The notes: generated from the sequence alone by a model not told the origin. A stretch of 64,000 nt of DNA from Spiroplasma clarkii (GCF_002795265.1 NZ_CP024870.1:310001-374000); one strand, 5' to 3'. Shown: positions 1 to 11,488, counted from the first letter of the stretch. Numbers and translations: made by a program.

Positions 1-59
1 AACAATGAACATAACTACAATTCCCATGGTGTTTTTAACATATAATTGGTCTTTTATTA

Positions 60-65
60 TATAAT
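60..65 (+). promoter_or_regulatory. -10 box for ytpR-pncB
   Basis: A perfect TATAAT lies 35 bases before the ytpR start. No good -35 is seen at the expected distance. A strong AAGGAG ribosome binding site follows at about 88-93. Confidence 0.5.
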
Positions 66-100
66 CTAGTTAAGAAAATCACATTTAAAGGAGAAATTTT

Positions 101-691
101 ATGAAATTTTTTACAAGATATGTACCAAATTTTTATACATTAGTTGTTACATTTAAAAACTTACCAGTTACTAGTACCAAGTCTGTACCAAACTGTGAGT
201 TATTATACAATGAGGCAGAACTAATTGGGGCTAATCTTTTGCAACCAAAAATTGACAAACACAAGACTTATTATTTAGAAGATGCTCAATTACAAGCATA
301 TGCTAGTAAAGAGTTAAAAAAATATATCAAAATTGAGGGTTGTGAACCTCAATTTCTAGTGGTTGAGGTAAAACAGTGTGAACCAATTGAAGGTACTCAC
401 TTATCACTTTGTCAGGTTAGTGATGGTGTCAACACTTGACAAGTGGTGTGTGGAGCTAGTAATGTTAAAACTGGTTTGTTAACCTGTTTAGCAACAGTTG
501 GAGCATTTATGCCTAATGGTTTACAAATTAGCAAGGGAAGTTTAAAAGGACATGATTCTTTTGGAATGTTATGTAGTGCCAAAGAACTCCAAGTTTTTGC
601 AGCTAAATGAGACAAACCTGGTATCATTGAAGTTTCACAAAAAAAATATATGGGAAAACCAATTTGAGAGGTGTTTGCAAATGAAATTTAA
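101..691 (+). CDS. ytpR: YtpR-like tRNA-binding domain protein
   Basis: About 196 residues with one in-frame UGA (Trp) at 437-439. The C-terminal half has the EMAP/tRNA-binding OB-fold signature seen in YtpR and in the N-terminus of PheT: it reads CGASNVKTGLLTCLATVGAF and then MPNGLQISKGSLKGHDSFGM. The family binds RNA, but the role of the stand-alone protein is not settled. The ATG at 101 follows AAGGAG at ideal distance. The last 11 bases overlap pncB, so the two genes are translationally coupled. In Bacillus ytpR lies in the same neighbourhood as ytxG and tyrS, which supports the call. Confidence 0.85.
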
Positions 692-1721
692 TTTTACAAT
701 TGATGAAAGAATTTATGAAGACTATTATTGTGCTGATTACTTTAAAAAAACTAAAGCTATTATTCAAAAATTTCACCCTAATCAAGTAGTGACAATGCAG
801 TGATTTCAAAGAAAAAACCAAACAGTTTTGTGTGGGATTGATTACATCAAAGCAATTTTAAAACACAGTCAAGTTCAAGATTTGCATGTGGAGGGGTTAG
901 AGGATGGAACCCTTGTTGATGCCAATGAACCTGTACTAAAGATTACAGGTAAGTATTGTGACTTTGCTCATTTTGAAGGACTATTTGATGGTATTTTATC
1001 AAGAGCTTCATCAGTGGCTACTGCAGCTGCTCGTTTGAAAAAGGCTGCCAATAATAAAACCATCATTAACATGAATGATCGTATGGATGTCTTTTCAGCT
1101 CAACAAATTGATGGTTATGCCTCAATTGTGGGTGGAATTGAAAACCTAGTTACACCAGCAAGTTTTGAATATGTTCTTGAAAAGCCAATACTTAATGGCA
1201 CAATGCCTCATGCCTTAATTGCTGCTTTTGATGGAGATTTAGTAGCTGCAACAAATGCATATCTTAAAACTTTTCCAAACCATAACTTAGTGGCTTTAAT
1301 TGATTATAATAATGATTGTATTACTGATGGTCTAAAAGTGGCCCAAGTCTTTCAAGAAAAACTATTTGCAGTTCGTTTAGACACCTCAAAAGCGTTAGTT
1401 GACAAGTCTTTGGAGGGTTTAACTGAAGTTAATGATGAATTACATGGGGTTAATCCAACCTTGGTGAAAATGTTGCGTCAAACCTTTGATGATAATGGTT
1501 TTAAACATATTAAAATAATTGCTTCTTCAGGTTTTGATGAAGCAAAAATTACTTGATTTGAAGCTGAAAAAACCCCAGTGGATATTTATGGAGTTGGTGA
1601 AGCACTCACCAAAACCAAAATTCATTTTACAGGTGATTTAGTCCAAATTAATGGTAAAGACCAATCTAAATTTGGAAGGAAAAACACTTTCTCTAGTAGA
1701 TTAAAAAGTATAAAATATTAA
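681..1721 (+). CDS. pncB: Nicotinate phosphoribosyltransferase
   Basis: 346 residues with UGA-Trp at 801-803 and 1554-1556. The family joins nicotinate and PRPP to make nicotinate mononucleotide in NAD salvage, usually with ATP hydrolysis. Family features seen are the N-terminal YEDYYCADYF stretch, the mid-protein INMNDRMDVFSAQQIDGYAS segment, and the C-terminal phosphate-binding region IIASSGFDEAKI followed by YGVGEALTKTKIHFTGD. The ATG at 681 lies inside the end of ytpR and is preceded by GAGAGGTG. An upstream ATG in this frame (552) has no ribosome binding site and lies deep in ytpR. Mollicutes generally import nicotinate or nicotinamide, so a salvage enzyme fits. Confidence 0.85.
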
Positions 1722-1748
1722 TAGACAACAATAAGGGGGTAGTTAATT

Positions 1749-2702
1749 ATGGGTAAAAATAAGCAAAAAAAACTATCAGAAGAAGCAAAAAGCGAATATG
1801 AAAAGCTTGAAGAACAAAGAGTACCCAACCACTGAGCATATAGTGATGATCCCATCTTAAATATTGACCCAGTTTTTACAGATCAACCAGCAGTAAAAGT
1901 GGCAGTTGAAACAGAAACCAGCCCAGCACCAACAGTTACAGAAAAGGAACCTGAAATTGAAAGTCCAATTATTGCACCAAAACCAAAAAAAAGCTTTGGA
2001 GTTTTGGATTCAATAATAAACAATGCAAAGAAAAAATCTGAAGATATTCAGAATGAAATTTTAGAAATTGACCCAGTTATTGCCAAACTTGCAAAAATTG
2101 AGGAATTGAAAAAAACTGGAGGTTCAGACGCTGGGGTTTACACAGATACTAGTAAGTCTGATGGTAGAGCCACTTATGCTAAAAGAGCTGAGGAATTTCA
2201 CAAAAAAAACTTAAAAAATTTGCCAAATGAATCTGAATTACAAAGGAAGTTAAGGTTACAAGCAGAAGCTCAACGTAAAAGAGAAATGTTACGTGGTGAA
2301 GTTCAAGTTGTTGACGAAGGAACTGATCCAGTTTTCTCTCAAAGAGTAAATATTGTTTCAAAATCTTCAAACCTCGAACCTGAACATAGTCTCTTTCTTG
2401 CAACTTGTCGAAGTGCCAATAATGAACTTGATGATTTAGAAAACAAAGTTAAAGATTTAATTCAAGAAATTAAGGTAATAAAACAAGGTAAAATTGAAAG
2501 AGAAGCTATGGCAAGCACTATTGAAATTGAAAACAAAGAGTTCTTTAGTGAAGCAGATCGCAAAGAATTTTTACAAAAACGCTTAAAAGAATTAACAGAT
2601 TTTCAACAAAAACTCTTATTGAAATTAAAACCAAAGTATCATCAAGTACAAAGAAGGGTTAGAAAGAACTCTAATCAAAGATCGAGAAATAAAAACAATT
2701 AG
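1749..2702 (+). CDS. Hypothetical coiled-coil protein A
   Basis: 317 residues, not recognised. It starts MGKNKQKKLSEEAKSEYEKL after AAGGGGGTAGTTAATT; one UGA (Trp, 1837-1839) breaks the frame near the N-terminus. It is highly charged, with a Pro/Glu-rich low-complexity linker around residues 50-85, a charged central helix, and a long coiled coil (residues ~215-300) ending in a basic tail (RRVRKNSNQRSRNKNN). No membrane segment or signal peptide, so cytosolic. The next gene, 15 bases downstream, is another charged coiled-coil protein of similar layout; the two probably form one transcript with ytpR and pncB and may work together, which is inference. Confidence 0.65.
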
Positions 2703-2717
2703 AAGTGGGTGAGAATA

Positions 2718-3512
2718 ATGAGTGACCAAAAAAGACCAGAGAGTTTACTAACAGATGACTTAAGAAAAAGAATTGAAGAAATTGATAAAAGTAGCCAATT
2801 TAATGCCCAAGGCAGAGAAACCTATTTTGTGCCTCGAAAAAGTCTTGAATCTGAAGATCCTCAACTAGTTGAAACTCAAAAGAAACAGTCTGCAAAAGAT
2901 AGAAAAATTGACATTGAAAAGAGACACAGTCCACTTGAAAATTACAATGAGCGCCCAGAAAACATCATTAGACCAAGAAAAGCAGCTGTCAGCCCCTTTA
3001 CAGATGAGCAAAAAAAAGAAATTACAGCAACTGTGGACCAAATTAAAACTGAGCATGATTTACATGAAAGATTAATTAGACGTAAAGAAAAAGAGTATTT
3101 AAAAACTCAAAATAAATTAATTAAAAAAATTAACCGTTATGAACGCAAAATTAATATCTACCAAGAAAAAGGACGTCATGATGATGTTGAAAAAACTATG
3201 GAAATCAAGGACAATTTAGCAAATGAACTAAAGTTCATTCAAGATGGTTTTAAAAACATTTCTCAAACTTTCTCACCAAATATGAGCTTAGATGAAAGAA
3301 GAAGAAAAATCTATAATAATGCTTATAATGCTGAAACAAACCGAGTTAGAAAAATAGTTAAAGCAAGACAAGAATCAAAAACTGGAAATGGTTTAAATTG
3401 AAGCAACCATGTGGCTGATAGTAATCTGGTTATGCCAGATAAAAATGCCGCATTACCAGAGCGAAAACGTGTTAAAACTTGAAAAGAAGAGATTGAAGAG
3501 TTTGATGATTAG
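2718..3512 (+). CDS. Hypothetical coiled-coil protein B
   Basis: 264 residues, not recognised. The ATG at 2718 is preferred; a GTG at 2709 in the same frame is possible. UGA-Trp codons at 3399-3401 and 3480-3482 extend the frame past apparent stops to an acidic C-terminus (WKEEIEEFDD). The middle (residues ~95-185) is predicted all helical and basic/acidic, with many KKINRYERKIN-like stretches. No membrane segment. It follows coiled-coil protein A closely and is followed by a clear terminator, so it ends the ytpR-pncB transcription unit. Confidence 0.65.
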
Positions 3513-3516
3513 AGTA

Positions 3517-3545
3517 AAAACAGCAGTAAATATGCTGTTTTTTAG
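3517..3545 (+). terminator. Rho-independent terminator
   Basis: AAACAGCA / TGCTGTTTTTT hairpin with a 7-base loop and a T run, directly after the coiled-coil protein B gene. Confidence 0.85.
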
Positions 3546-3643
3546 ATAATTAATCTAAAAAAACTCCTAATCTTTTTTACTCAAAAATTTTCATAATAAA
3601 TGAATGTAATGTATAATAAACATAGTTATTAAGGAGAATTACA

Positions 3644-3994
3644 ATGTTACAACCAATCATACTTGCAAATACTGAAATTGGCACTACCCAATCTGTTTTA
3701 ATCATAGTCTTACTTGCTTTGGCAATTATTTTATCACTGTATGCAATTATTACTTTGAGAAAAATAGGAGTTGCTGCAAAAAAGGTGGACTATTTCTTTG
3801 AAGATTTAACTTATAAATCAGAGATGTTAAATGCTACAGTGGATACAGTGGCACGTGTGACAAACTATGTTGATATTTTTGATGCTTTTGCAAAAAGAAA
3901 TGTCAAGTCATGAGTTAAAGTGGCCACTAAAAATAAAGACATAGTCTATAAGTTAGTTGAAAAACTAAGAGACTTTGCGAATTCAGAAGATTAG
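3644..3994 (+). CDS. YtxG-like (DUF948-type) membrane protein
   Basis: 116 residues with a single N-terminal membrane helix (residues ~17-40, LIIVLLALAIILSLYAIITL) followed by a helical tail with KVDYFFEDLTYKSEMLNATVDTV. This is the layout of Bacillus YtxG / DUF948 proteins, and the next gene looks like YtxH, as in the Bacillus ytxGH operon. One UGA-Trp at 3911-3913. The start follows AAGGAG. The assignment rests on layout and synteny rather than a catalytic motif; the function of the family is unknown (general-stress association in Bacillus). Confidence 0.55.
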
Positions 3995-4007
3995 GGAGAT
4001 GGGTTAA

Positions 4008-4502
4008 ATGTTTAAATTACTAAAGTTTACTGGATTTATTGTATTGGGAATGATGTTGGCACCAAAAAAAGGAATTGAAATTAGAGTTGATTTTGTTGAC
4101 TACATTAAAAAATACCGTCCACAAATTAAAAAATTCATAGCAGCAATTGATGAAGCCTGAGAATTATCACAGGGGAATGAAAGTGATGAAGTGGTTGCTA
4201 ATGTTGAAATGAAGTTAGATCGAGTTAGAACTGCTGCTGAAGAATTAGATGGTGCTAAAACCAAAGAAATTGCTTTCAAAGCACTTCAAAAAATTGGACA
4301 AGCAAGTGTAACAATTGGTAAGGAAGTTGCAAAATCAAAAAATATGCAAGCAATTGCCAAGGATTTGGCCTTAATTACTGTTGGAGCAATAGACCAAGCT
4401 GATGCAGTCTATTCAAAAGTAAAAGATGTTTCGGTTTCTATGAGTGATGCTGTTGTTGAGAAAAGTGATAACAGCAAAAAATCTATAAATGAGGAGAAAT
4501 AG
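4008..4502 (+). CDS. YtxH-like protein
   Basis: 164 residues. The N-terminus has a short hydrophobic stretch and the motif GMMLAPKKGIEIR, which matches the family signature of YtxH (hydrophobic helix, then LLAPKSGKELR). The rest is a long amphipathic helix rich in Ala, Lys and Glu. UGA-Trp at 4158-4160. It follows the ytxG-like gene by 13 bases and ends 1 base before tyrS, so the three genes form an operon. In B. subtilis ytxH lies close to tyrS as well. Confidence 0.6.
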
Positions 4503-4503
4503 C

Positions 4504-5748
4504 ATGAAGTTTGTTTTAAATGAATTAAAAGAAAGAGGCCTTTTAAAACAATTCACAAATGAAGAAAAATTAAAAAGAGCCCAGGATGAACATAGTGCAG
4601 TTTACTGTGGGGTTGACCCCACGGTAAACTCATTACATATAGGTCACTTAGTACAACTAATAAATTTGAAACGTTTTCAGGATTTTGGTTTTAAACCAAT
4701 TGCCATCATCGGGGGAGCTACAGGAATGATTGGCGATCCTAGTTTTAAAAGTGAAGAGCGTCAATTGTTGACATTAGAACAAGTTGACGAAAATGTTATC
4801 GGGATAAAAAAACAGTTAAAAAAATTAATTCCGGATGTTGAAGTTCTAAACAATGCAGATTGGTTAAAACCAATGACTTTGATTGAATTTCTAAGAGACA
4901 TTGGGAAAGATTTTAATTTGGCTTACTTATTAGCAAAAGAAAATATTGCAAGTCGAATTGAAAAAGGTTTAAGTATTACTGAATTTGCTTACACAATGTT
5001 GCAAGCTTATGATTTTTATAAGTTATACCAAACAAAAAACTGTTGGGTACAACTTGGTGGTTCAGATCAATGAGGAAATATTACAAGCGGAATTGACTAC
5101 ATTGCTTCAAAAATAGGAAATGCAAATTCAAAGGCTTGTGGTGTGACTAGTAATTTACTAACAAAAAAAGATGGAACAAAATTTGGAAAAACTGAATCTG
5201 GTGCCATTTGACTTGATCCAAGCAAAACCAGTGAATATGAATTTTACCAATTTTTTTTAAATCAAGATGATCAAGATTTAGAACAGTTATTAAAGTTTCT
5301 AACTTTTTTACCTAGTAAAAAAATCTCAGAAATTTTAGAGCAACATAACAAAGAAACCTTTAAAAGACTTGGTCAAAAAGAACTTGCTCGTGAAATTACT
5401 AGTTGGGTTCATGGAGAGGCTGGTTTTTCCAAGGCCATCAAAATTTCTGAATCAATTTTTAGTGGCAAGCTAAATGACTTGAGTAAAGAGGAATTAAAAA
5501 TTGTTTCTCAGTCAATACCAAGTGCCCAGGTTCAGTCAAATTTAACAATTCTAGAATTTCTTGTTAGTTCAAAAATTGCTTCATCAAATCGTGAGGCCAG
5601 GGAATTGCTAGCAGATAAGGCAATAACAATCCAAGATAAAAATGATTTTATTGAATCAGATTTAATTGATGTAAAATATTATGCATATGACAATGTAGTC
5701 ATTGTAAAAAAAGGAAAAAGAAAATATTTTAGTATAGTTTGTAAATAA
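4504..5748 (+). CDS. tyrS: Tyrosyl-tRNA synthetase
   Basis: 414 residues, normal length. It charges tRNA-Tyr. The class I HIGH motif is at residues ~45-48 ([10 protein letters not shown]), the family Gln/Asp tyrosine pocket lies in the QAYDFYKLY region, the KMSKS equivalent KFGKTESG is near residue 226, and a C-terminal S4 RNA-binding domain covers ~340-410 ([29 protein letters not shown]). UGA-Trp codons at 5071-5073 and 5209-5211. The ATG follows GAGGAGAAATAGC from the end of the ytxH-like gene. No T-box leader is present, since the gene sits inside an operon. Confidence 0.97.
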
Positions 5749-5765
5749 TTAAGGGGTGTATTAAA

Positions 5766-6491
5766 ATGAAATTAATTGAAATATTTAAATTAGTATCTGA
5801 AGAAATCTATAACTATTATACTGCTGAAATCTTCACAAAATCAGTCACAATTGATGGACAAGTTGTTAATATTAATTTTAATCTTGAAAAATTATCTAAC
5901 ATAAGTGAAAACCAAGATTTTGAAAAGTTTATTGAAAATATTATTGAACAAGTAAATCATTTGAGACATAAAAACCAAGTACAATTAGAACAAGAAAACT
6001 TTAAAGTGAAAAATTTTGGGGGAAATGAAATCATCTTGTCTTCATTGTATACTGCTTATGAAAGTTTATTTGAGGCATTTAAAAACATAATTTTCTTATC
6101 AAATAGGGATGCCAATTTTATCACAACCTCAATCAATGAAAAGTTTGCTCTAAGAAAAATTAGTGCTCTATCATTAACTTTGGTTTCAAAATATGTGCAA
6201 CTACCAGCAAGATTGAAAAAAAATGTTGACCTTGAAGAAATTATTGAAATGGTAAAAGAATTAAACACAAAAGAAAAATTCTCAGAGGTTGAAGTCATTA
6301 CCAATCAAATTTTAGAAAAACACCGAGCTGTTTTAAAATCTGGAGAAGTAATTTGTGAAGGTACAATCGATGAAGAATACAGTTGAATCCAAGATGTTGT
6401 CAAAATGGCTAAGGTCAATGCTGAAGTTGTTGGTTTACTAGTTTATACAGAAATTTATGCTTACATTTTAAAAAACAATTATTATAGTTAA
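5766..6491 (+). CDS. Hypothetical protein downstream of tyrS
   Basis: 241 residues, not recognised. It starts MKLIEIFKLVSEEIYNYYTA after AAGGGG. No signal peptide or long hydrophobic helix, so probably cytosolic; mostly helical with mixed charge. One UGA-Trp at 6384-6386 carries the frame to IQDVVKMAKVNAEVVGLLVY and the end. It is 17 bases after tyrS and is followed by a terminator, so it is the last gene of the ytxG-tyrS unit. Confidence 0.65.
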
Positions 6492-6521
6492 AAAAACCCA
6501 ATCATAAGATTGGGTTTTTTA
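6490..6521 (+). terminator. Terminator, shared by convergent genes
   Basis: AAAAACCCAATC / GATTGGGTTTTTT hairpin with a 4-base loop. A-rich on its left and T-rich on its right, so it can also stop the minus-strand ABC gene that ends at 6525. Confidence 0.9.
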
Positions 6522-6524
6522 TTA

Positions 6525-8297
6525 TTAAAGTGGTAAGTCTTTTTTTGTAAAGATAAAGTATGATCCAACATACATTGCAGCTCCACCAAGACCTAAGAAG
6601 ATGTATTGTCCTAAGTAACTACCCAAATCTGAGGGTGAAGAAATTTCAGATAAGTTAAACAAAGTATTGATTGAGAAGTATTTCAATCACTCTGTTTGAG
6701 GTGTTCCTGATACTTGATTTAAAACAAATGAGATAATAATGATTGCCCCAGTTGTTGCAAGAGATAATGCTGTTTTATTAAAAGTAGTACTAAATAAAAT
6801 ACCAATTCCACCAACAAAGAATAATAATAAGAATGAGCCTATGAATCCAAGTCCAACTCAGCCTAAGTTAATATAATTTTGTATACCAAATGCATATATG
6901 AAAATGTAGGTTACTATTGTTTGCAAGAGTGCACTTGATAAAATTAGAATAATAAATGTTGACATTTTTGTTAAGATAACTGATTTTCTTGATTGGTTTG
7001 TGGTTAGTAGGTTGACCATGGTACCTCTCTCAACTTCAGTTGCCACTAAGGCTGTTGAAGAAACTAAAATATAGATCACCATAAGGATATAACCTAGATT
7101 TCCTACCAACATAGGAATAATTATTCCCATAATTTGTGAAATTTCATAAGCTGCCTCTGGATTTGATGGATCAATGTCAAAGACATTCTCAACTTTCATT
7201 GAAATGAATAGAATGCTTGTAAAAAATAGAAGCAGAGTGCATAAAAAAGTTCATAGTATAATTGACTTCTTAAAAGAGTGACGCATTAATTCAAATGAAA
7301 TTTTTGAATTTTTTTGTTTGACACTTTCACTGTAGTTTTCAATTTTCTCAATCACATCAGTTTTAATTTCATTTTGATAATATTTCATAAAGTATTCTTC
7401 TAAGTCTAATGGATGTTCTTTGAAGAATTCCAAATCTTGTTTTGCAAGCAAACTAATGAAATCATTAATGTCTTGATTTAAAACATTCACGATAAGTGTA
7501 CTACTAATTTGCTCTTTTAACTTGAAGGTTTTTGAATTTAAAAACTCTGCACTTGGTGCTGTTTTAAATTTAATCTCATAAACCTTTTCACTATTATATT
7601 TAATGTCATTAATATCAATTGTTGAAACAATTTTTCCATGTTTAATAATTGAAACATAATCACAAGTTTTTTCAATTTCAGAAAAAATATGTGAAGACAT
7701 AATTACAGCTTTGCCAGCTTCTTTTGATTGTTTCATAAGACTTACAAATTTTTCTTGCATTAATGGATCTAAACCTGATGTTGGTTCATCTAAGATAATG
7801 ATGTCTGGATTGTGCATTCAGGCAATACATAATGCTAATTTTTGCTTCATACCTTTTGACATTTTTTTAATTTTTAAATTAGGATCAAATTCTCAATAGT
7901 AGATGTATTTTTTTACATCTTCTCAGTCAGTCATATTTCTTAATCTAAAAACCATTTTTAATAATTCAATTCCAGTCATAAATTCTGGAAAAGCAATTTC
8001 CCCAGGAACATAACCAATTACTTTTTGAATTTTGTCACCATCAGTTCATGAATCATAACTAATGATATCTTCCACATTATGTGGATTTAATTTTGAACTC
8101 ATAATTTTTGAGTTCCCTGAATCGGGTTTAATGAAACCCATAATTGTTCTAATGGTTGTTGATTTTCCAGCACCATTTGGTCCTAAGTAACCAAATACTT
8201 TTCCAGGTTTAACAACCAAGTTTATATTTTCAATACCGTATCCTGATTTAAATTTTTTATTTAAGTCAGTGACAACGATTGCTTGTTTTTCTGCCAT
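6525..8297 (-). CDS. ABC transporter, ATP-binding and permease fused
   Basis: 590 residues in a single frame once UGA is read as Trp. Residues 1-~235 are an ATPase domain: Walker A GPNGAGKST (39-47), signature-like MSKGMKQKLAL (~148-158), Walker B plus D-loop IILDEPTSGLDP (~166-177), H-switch SSHIFSEIE. A cytoplasmic linker with KENPLDLEEYF-type residues leads to an ABC-2 style membrane domain of about six helices (~330-590). ATP-binding and permease subunits are usually separate genes in this drug/lipid export class; here they are one chain. RBS AAGGAGG at ideal distance. A membrane protein gene lies just upstream on the same strand. Substrate unknown. Confidence 0.85.
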
Positions 8298-8343
8298 ATT
8301 AATTTCCTCCTTATTTTTTAAACAGATTTAAAAAATAAGGGTC

Positions 8344-8940
8344 TTAAAATTGATCACCATAAACTGTTTGGTTTAATTTAATTAACTTAGATTTTTGTGG
8401 TTGAATAACTCTAAATTTTAATAACTCTTGATGATCTATTTTTCTTTTGAAAAAGTTGTTAATATAGTTTAAAAACAGAGTAAAATTATCTTTGAAAAAC
8501 AGCACTTTTTTAAAGATAACAATTATAATTCTAATTAGCTTTTCATTTTGTTGATTTAAGTAAAAATCCAGATTCATTCAAAGTGCTAAACAAACATAAC
8601 TACTAATAATTCAATATAAGTATAAGACTTTTAAAATGTTGACATATTGCTCATTAAAGTGGATAGTAAGTACTCTAGCTATTATAAAAAGTGAAATTAT
8701 AGTGGCTGTTTTGACAATTAAGTTTTTTCTTGAGTCATATTTTTGTTCAGACCCTCAAAGTAATTTTCTTGAAACTCTACTTAAAACTTTAAGTAAACAA
8801 TAAACAATAAAAAAGACAGGAACCACAAAGAAAATAAAGTGCTCAAAGTTTAGGAGAAATAAAACTCAATCAATTAAACCAAGGCAAAGTAAAATTTTAA
8901 CAACAGATTTTCAATTTGATTTACCTCTAGATGTATGCAT
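8344..8940 (-). CDS. Hypothetical membrane protein
   Basis: 198 residues, not recognised; several UGA-Trp codons hide it from standard-code ORF calling. Starts MHTSRGKSNWKSVVK after GAGAG. At least four hydrophobic helices lie in the N-terminal two thirds (ILLCLGLIDWVLFLL, FFVVPVFFIVYCLL, TATIISLFIIARVLTI, VLYLYWIISSYVCLALW). The C-terminal third is soluble and basic. It lies 46 bases upstream of the fused ABC gene on the same strand and is probably co-transcribed; a transport-accessory role is a guess. Confidence 0.6.
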
Positions 8941-8971
8941 GTTTTATCTCTCGTTTCCCATAATTAATTAA

Positions 8972-9114
8972 ATTATACACTTTTTTTGTGAAAAACAAAT
9001 AAATTTTAAAATTCGTAGATTAGTAGTCAGTTAAAGCGGTCCAAACAAATTAATAAAACAGTAAATTTTAATTCAAGGGATAAAATGGTACAAAATTATG
9101 AAAAAGTGTATAAT
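8972..9114. promoter_or_regulatory. Divergent promoter region
   Basis: The gap between the minus-strand membrane protein gene and pgsA contains a minus-strand TATAAT (plus-strand attata at 8972-8977) and a plus-strand TATAAT at 9109-9114. Both are preceded by GTG (GTGTATAAT), so they look like extended -10 boxes. The rest of the gap is plain AT-rich DNA. Confidence 0.55.
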
Positions 9115-9143
9115 AATATGGAATTAGGAAATGGGGAAAATAT

Positions 9144-9863
9144 ATGAATTGAGCAAACCGCATCACTTTATTTAGAATCATTTTACTACCAGCAATTGTA
9201 GTTTTAATGATGTTGCACGATTTTAATGGTTCAGTTCCAAGTTTTTTTGGGGTTTGAAACCAAACAATTGGAGCTGGCAATTACCAACTACCAGTTGCTT
9301 ATTTAGTTGCAGGGATTTTATTTATTTTAGCATCATTAAGTGATGCACTTGATGGATACATTGCTAGAAAACACCATCTAGTTACAACTTTTGGTAAGTT
9401 CTTTGATGCAATTGCAGATAAATTATTAACAAATTCGGTATTAGTTATGTTTACAATTGCCAATATAATTCCAGCCTGAATATGTATTATTTTAATTTGT
9501 CGAGATTTTTTGATAGACGTAGTTCGTCAAGTGCTTGCTAAAGCAAATGTTGTTATGGCTGCTAATAAGTTAGGAAAATATCGTGCAGCATTTGAAATGT
9601 TAGGTTTAACCATTTTATTTTTCTTAGGTTCACAAATGTTTGATGGAACAGCTCAGATGTATGGTGAATATGGGTGATTAAACCAAATTGTTATGATTCC
9701 AATGTATATTGCCACAGTTTTATCAATAATTTCAGCAGCAAATTACATTTATTTGAACAGAAAAACTTTATTAGATACAGGTTTAGAAAAAACAACAGTA
9801 AAAGATAAAGCAAAAAAATCTAAAGATACAGAAACTAAAGTAAGAGGCAATAAGGATGAGTAA
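9144..9863 (+). CDS. pgsA: CDP-diacylglycerol-glycerol-3-phosphate 3-phosphatidyltransferase
   Basis: 239 residues, integral membrane enzyme making phosphatidylglycerol phosphate from CDP-diacylglycerol and glycerol-3-phosphate. The CDP-alcohol phosphotransferase signature D-x2-DG-x2-AR-x8-G-x3-D-x3-D is complete, spread over SDALDGYIARKHH and then FGKFFDAIADK (residues ~72-98). About five to six membrane helices; a charged cytoplasmic tail (~215-239, KTTVKDKAKKSKD). Several UGA-Trp codons. The ATG follows GGGGAAAATAT. Its end overlaps the start of the first SDR gene by 8 bases. Confidence 0.9.
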
Positions 9864-10653
9864 AAAAGCATCTACAAATAAATATGCTGTGGTTACTGGA
9901 GCTAGCAAGGGTTTGGGCTTTGCATATTGTGAAGAATTGTTGAAGTTAAATTATAATGTTATTGGAGTTGCCCGAGACACTAGTGCATTAATGGAACTTC
10001 AAGAAAAGTACCCCAGTCTAGATGTTCAAGCTTGAAATTTTGATCTTAGTATTTTTGAAAATAATAAAAAACTTTTTGATAAGGCACAAGCTTTTGATGT
10101 TGAAATTTTAATCAATAATGCCGGCTATGGAGTTTGAGGCTTTTTTAAGGAAACAGATTTAGAACAAGAAATGAATATGTTGGATTTAAATATTAAATCC
10201 CTACATGCTCTAACTAAATATTTTTTACAATTATTTTTAGAAAAACAAGCAGGTAGAATCTTAAATATAAGTTCAATGGCTGCATTTTCACCAGCTCCAG
10301 TTTTTTCTTCATATTATGCTTCGAAAGCATATGTTTTAAGTTTAGGTACTGCCATTAACACTGAACTTAAAAAAACCAAAGCTCCTGTTCGAGTAATTAC
10401 TTTATGTCCAGGTGCTCTTAAAACTGATTTTTGAAGTCGCAGTAGTAATCGTAAAGGTGCTGTAGTGAAAACACCAGTAAAAATCATGAAAACTAGCACT
10501 TATGCTCGAAAGAGTTTGCAAGCCGGTTTAAAAACAAAACGTAAAAATTATTTAATTACAGGACTTACAAATAAACTCATTATTAAGTTAAATAAATGAA
10601 TACCTGAGAGTTGAGCATTAAACTCAGTTTATAAATACCAAAAAAATCGTTAA
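9856..10653 (+). CDS. Short-chain dehydrogenase/reductase, copy 1
   Basis: 265 residues. Classical SDR fold: nucleotide-binding TGASKGLG (residues ~12-19), NNAGYG (~86-91), catalytic Ser in NISSMAAFSP and the Y-x3-K motif YYASKAY. The first strand and the YASK motif match the DltE/YqjQ-like branch (SDR family oxidoreductase); the substrate is unknown. UGA-Trp at several places. It overlaps pgsA (ATGAG) and is followed 40 bases later by a close paralogue in tandem. An NADP(H)-dependent reductase of an aldehyde or keto compound is the most that can be said. Confidence 0.85.
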
Positions 10654-10693
10654 TTAAATATTTAATTAATACTATCTAAAGAGAGTGAAAACT

Positions 10694-11488
10694 ATGAAAA
10701 AAAATAATACCAATGAATATGCACTAGTTACTGGAGCCAGCAAGGGCTTGGGTTTTGCCTATTGTGAGGAGTTATTAAAACAAAACTATAATATTATTGG
10801 GGTTGCTAGAGAGACAAAGTCATTACAAAAATTACAAACTCAGTATCCTCATCTAGATATTCAAGCCTGAGATTATGATTTAAGTGATTTGAAAAATTGT
10901 CACAGTTTATTTGCAAGAGCAATTAAATTCAATGTTTCTTTATTAATTAACAATGCAGGCTATGGAGTTTGAGGATTATTTAAAGATACTGATTTAGAAA
11001 AAGAACTAAATATGATTGACTTGAATATCAAAGCATTACATATTTTGACTAAATTGTTTGTTAAACATTTTGTTGAAAAAAATTGTGGGCGAGTAATTAA
11101 CCTAGCTTCAATTGCAGCCTTTGCTCCTGGTCCAGTGTTTTCAACCTATTTTGCATCAAAAGCTTATGTATTAAGTTTAAGCACTGCTATTAATACAGAG
11201 TTAAAAAAACAAAAATCACTGGTGCGAGTTATTAGTGTTTGTCCAGGACCTATCAAAACTGATTTTTGAAGTCGAAGTGAATACCAAAACACCAATAAAA
11301 AACCACCAAAAATCAAAGGAATGACTCCTGAAAAGTTTTGTCACCAAAGTTTAAAAAAGGCATTAAAAGTTATGAAAAAAAATATCATTTTACTCGGTCT
11401 TGGGAATCGATTTTTAGTGACTGCAATGAAATACTTCCCCCAATCATTGGTTTTGGGACAGACTTATTCTCGTCAAAAAAGTCGATAA
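10694..11488 (+). CDS. Short-chain dehydrogenase/reductase, copy 2
   Basis: 264 residues and clearly homologous along its whole length to the preceding gene (TGASKGLGFAYCEELLKQN, NNAGYGVWGLFKDTDLE, YFASKAYVLSLSTAINTELKK). Catalytic Ser (NLASIAAFAPG) and Y-x3-K are intact, so it should be active. The ATG at 10694 follows GAGAGTGAAAACT; a GTG at 10685 is a less likely start. Divergence is spread over the C-terminal substrate region, which suggests different substrates. A terminator follows. Confidence 0.85.

Noticed and set aside
552-803. Upstream ATG at 552 as pncB start
   Set aside because: It lies deep inside ytpR without an RBS; ATG 681 has GAGAGGTG and a coupled overlap.
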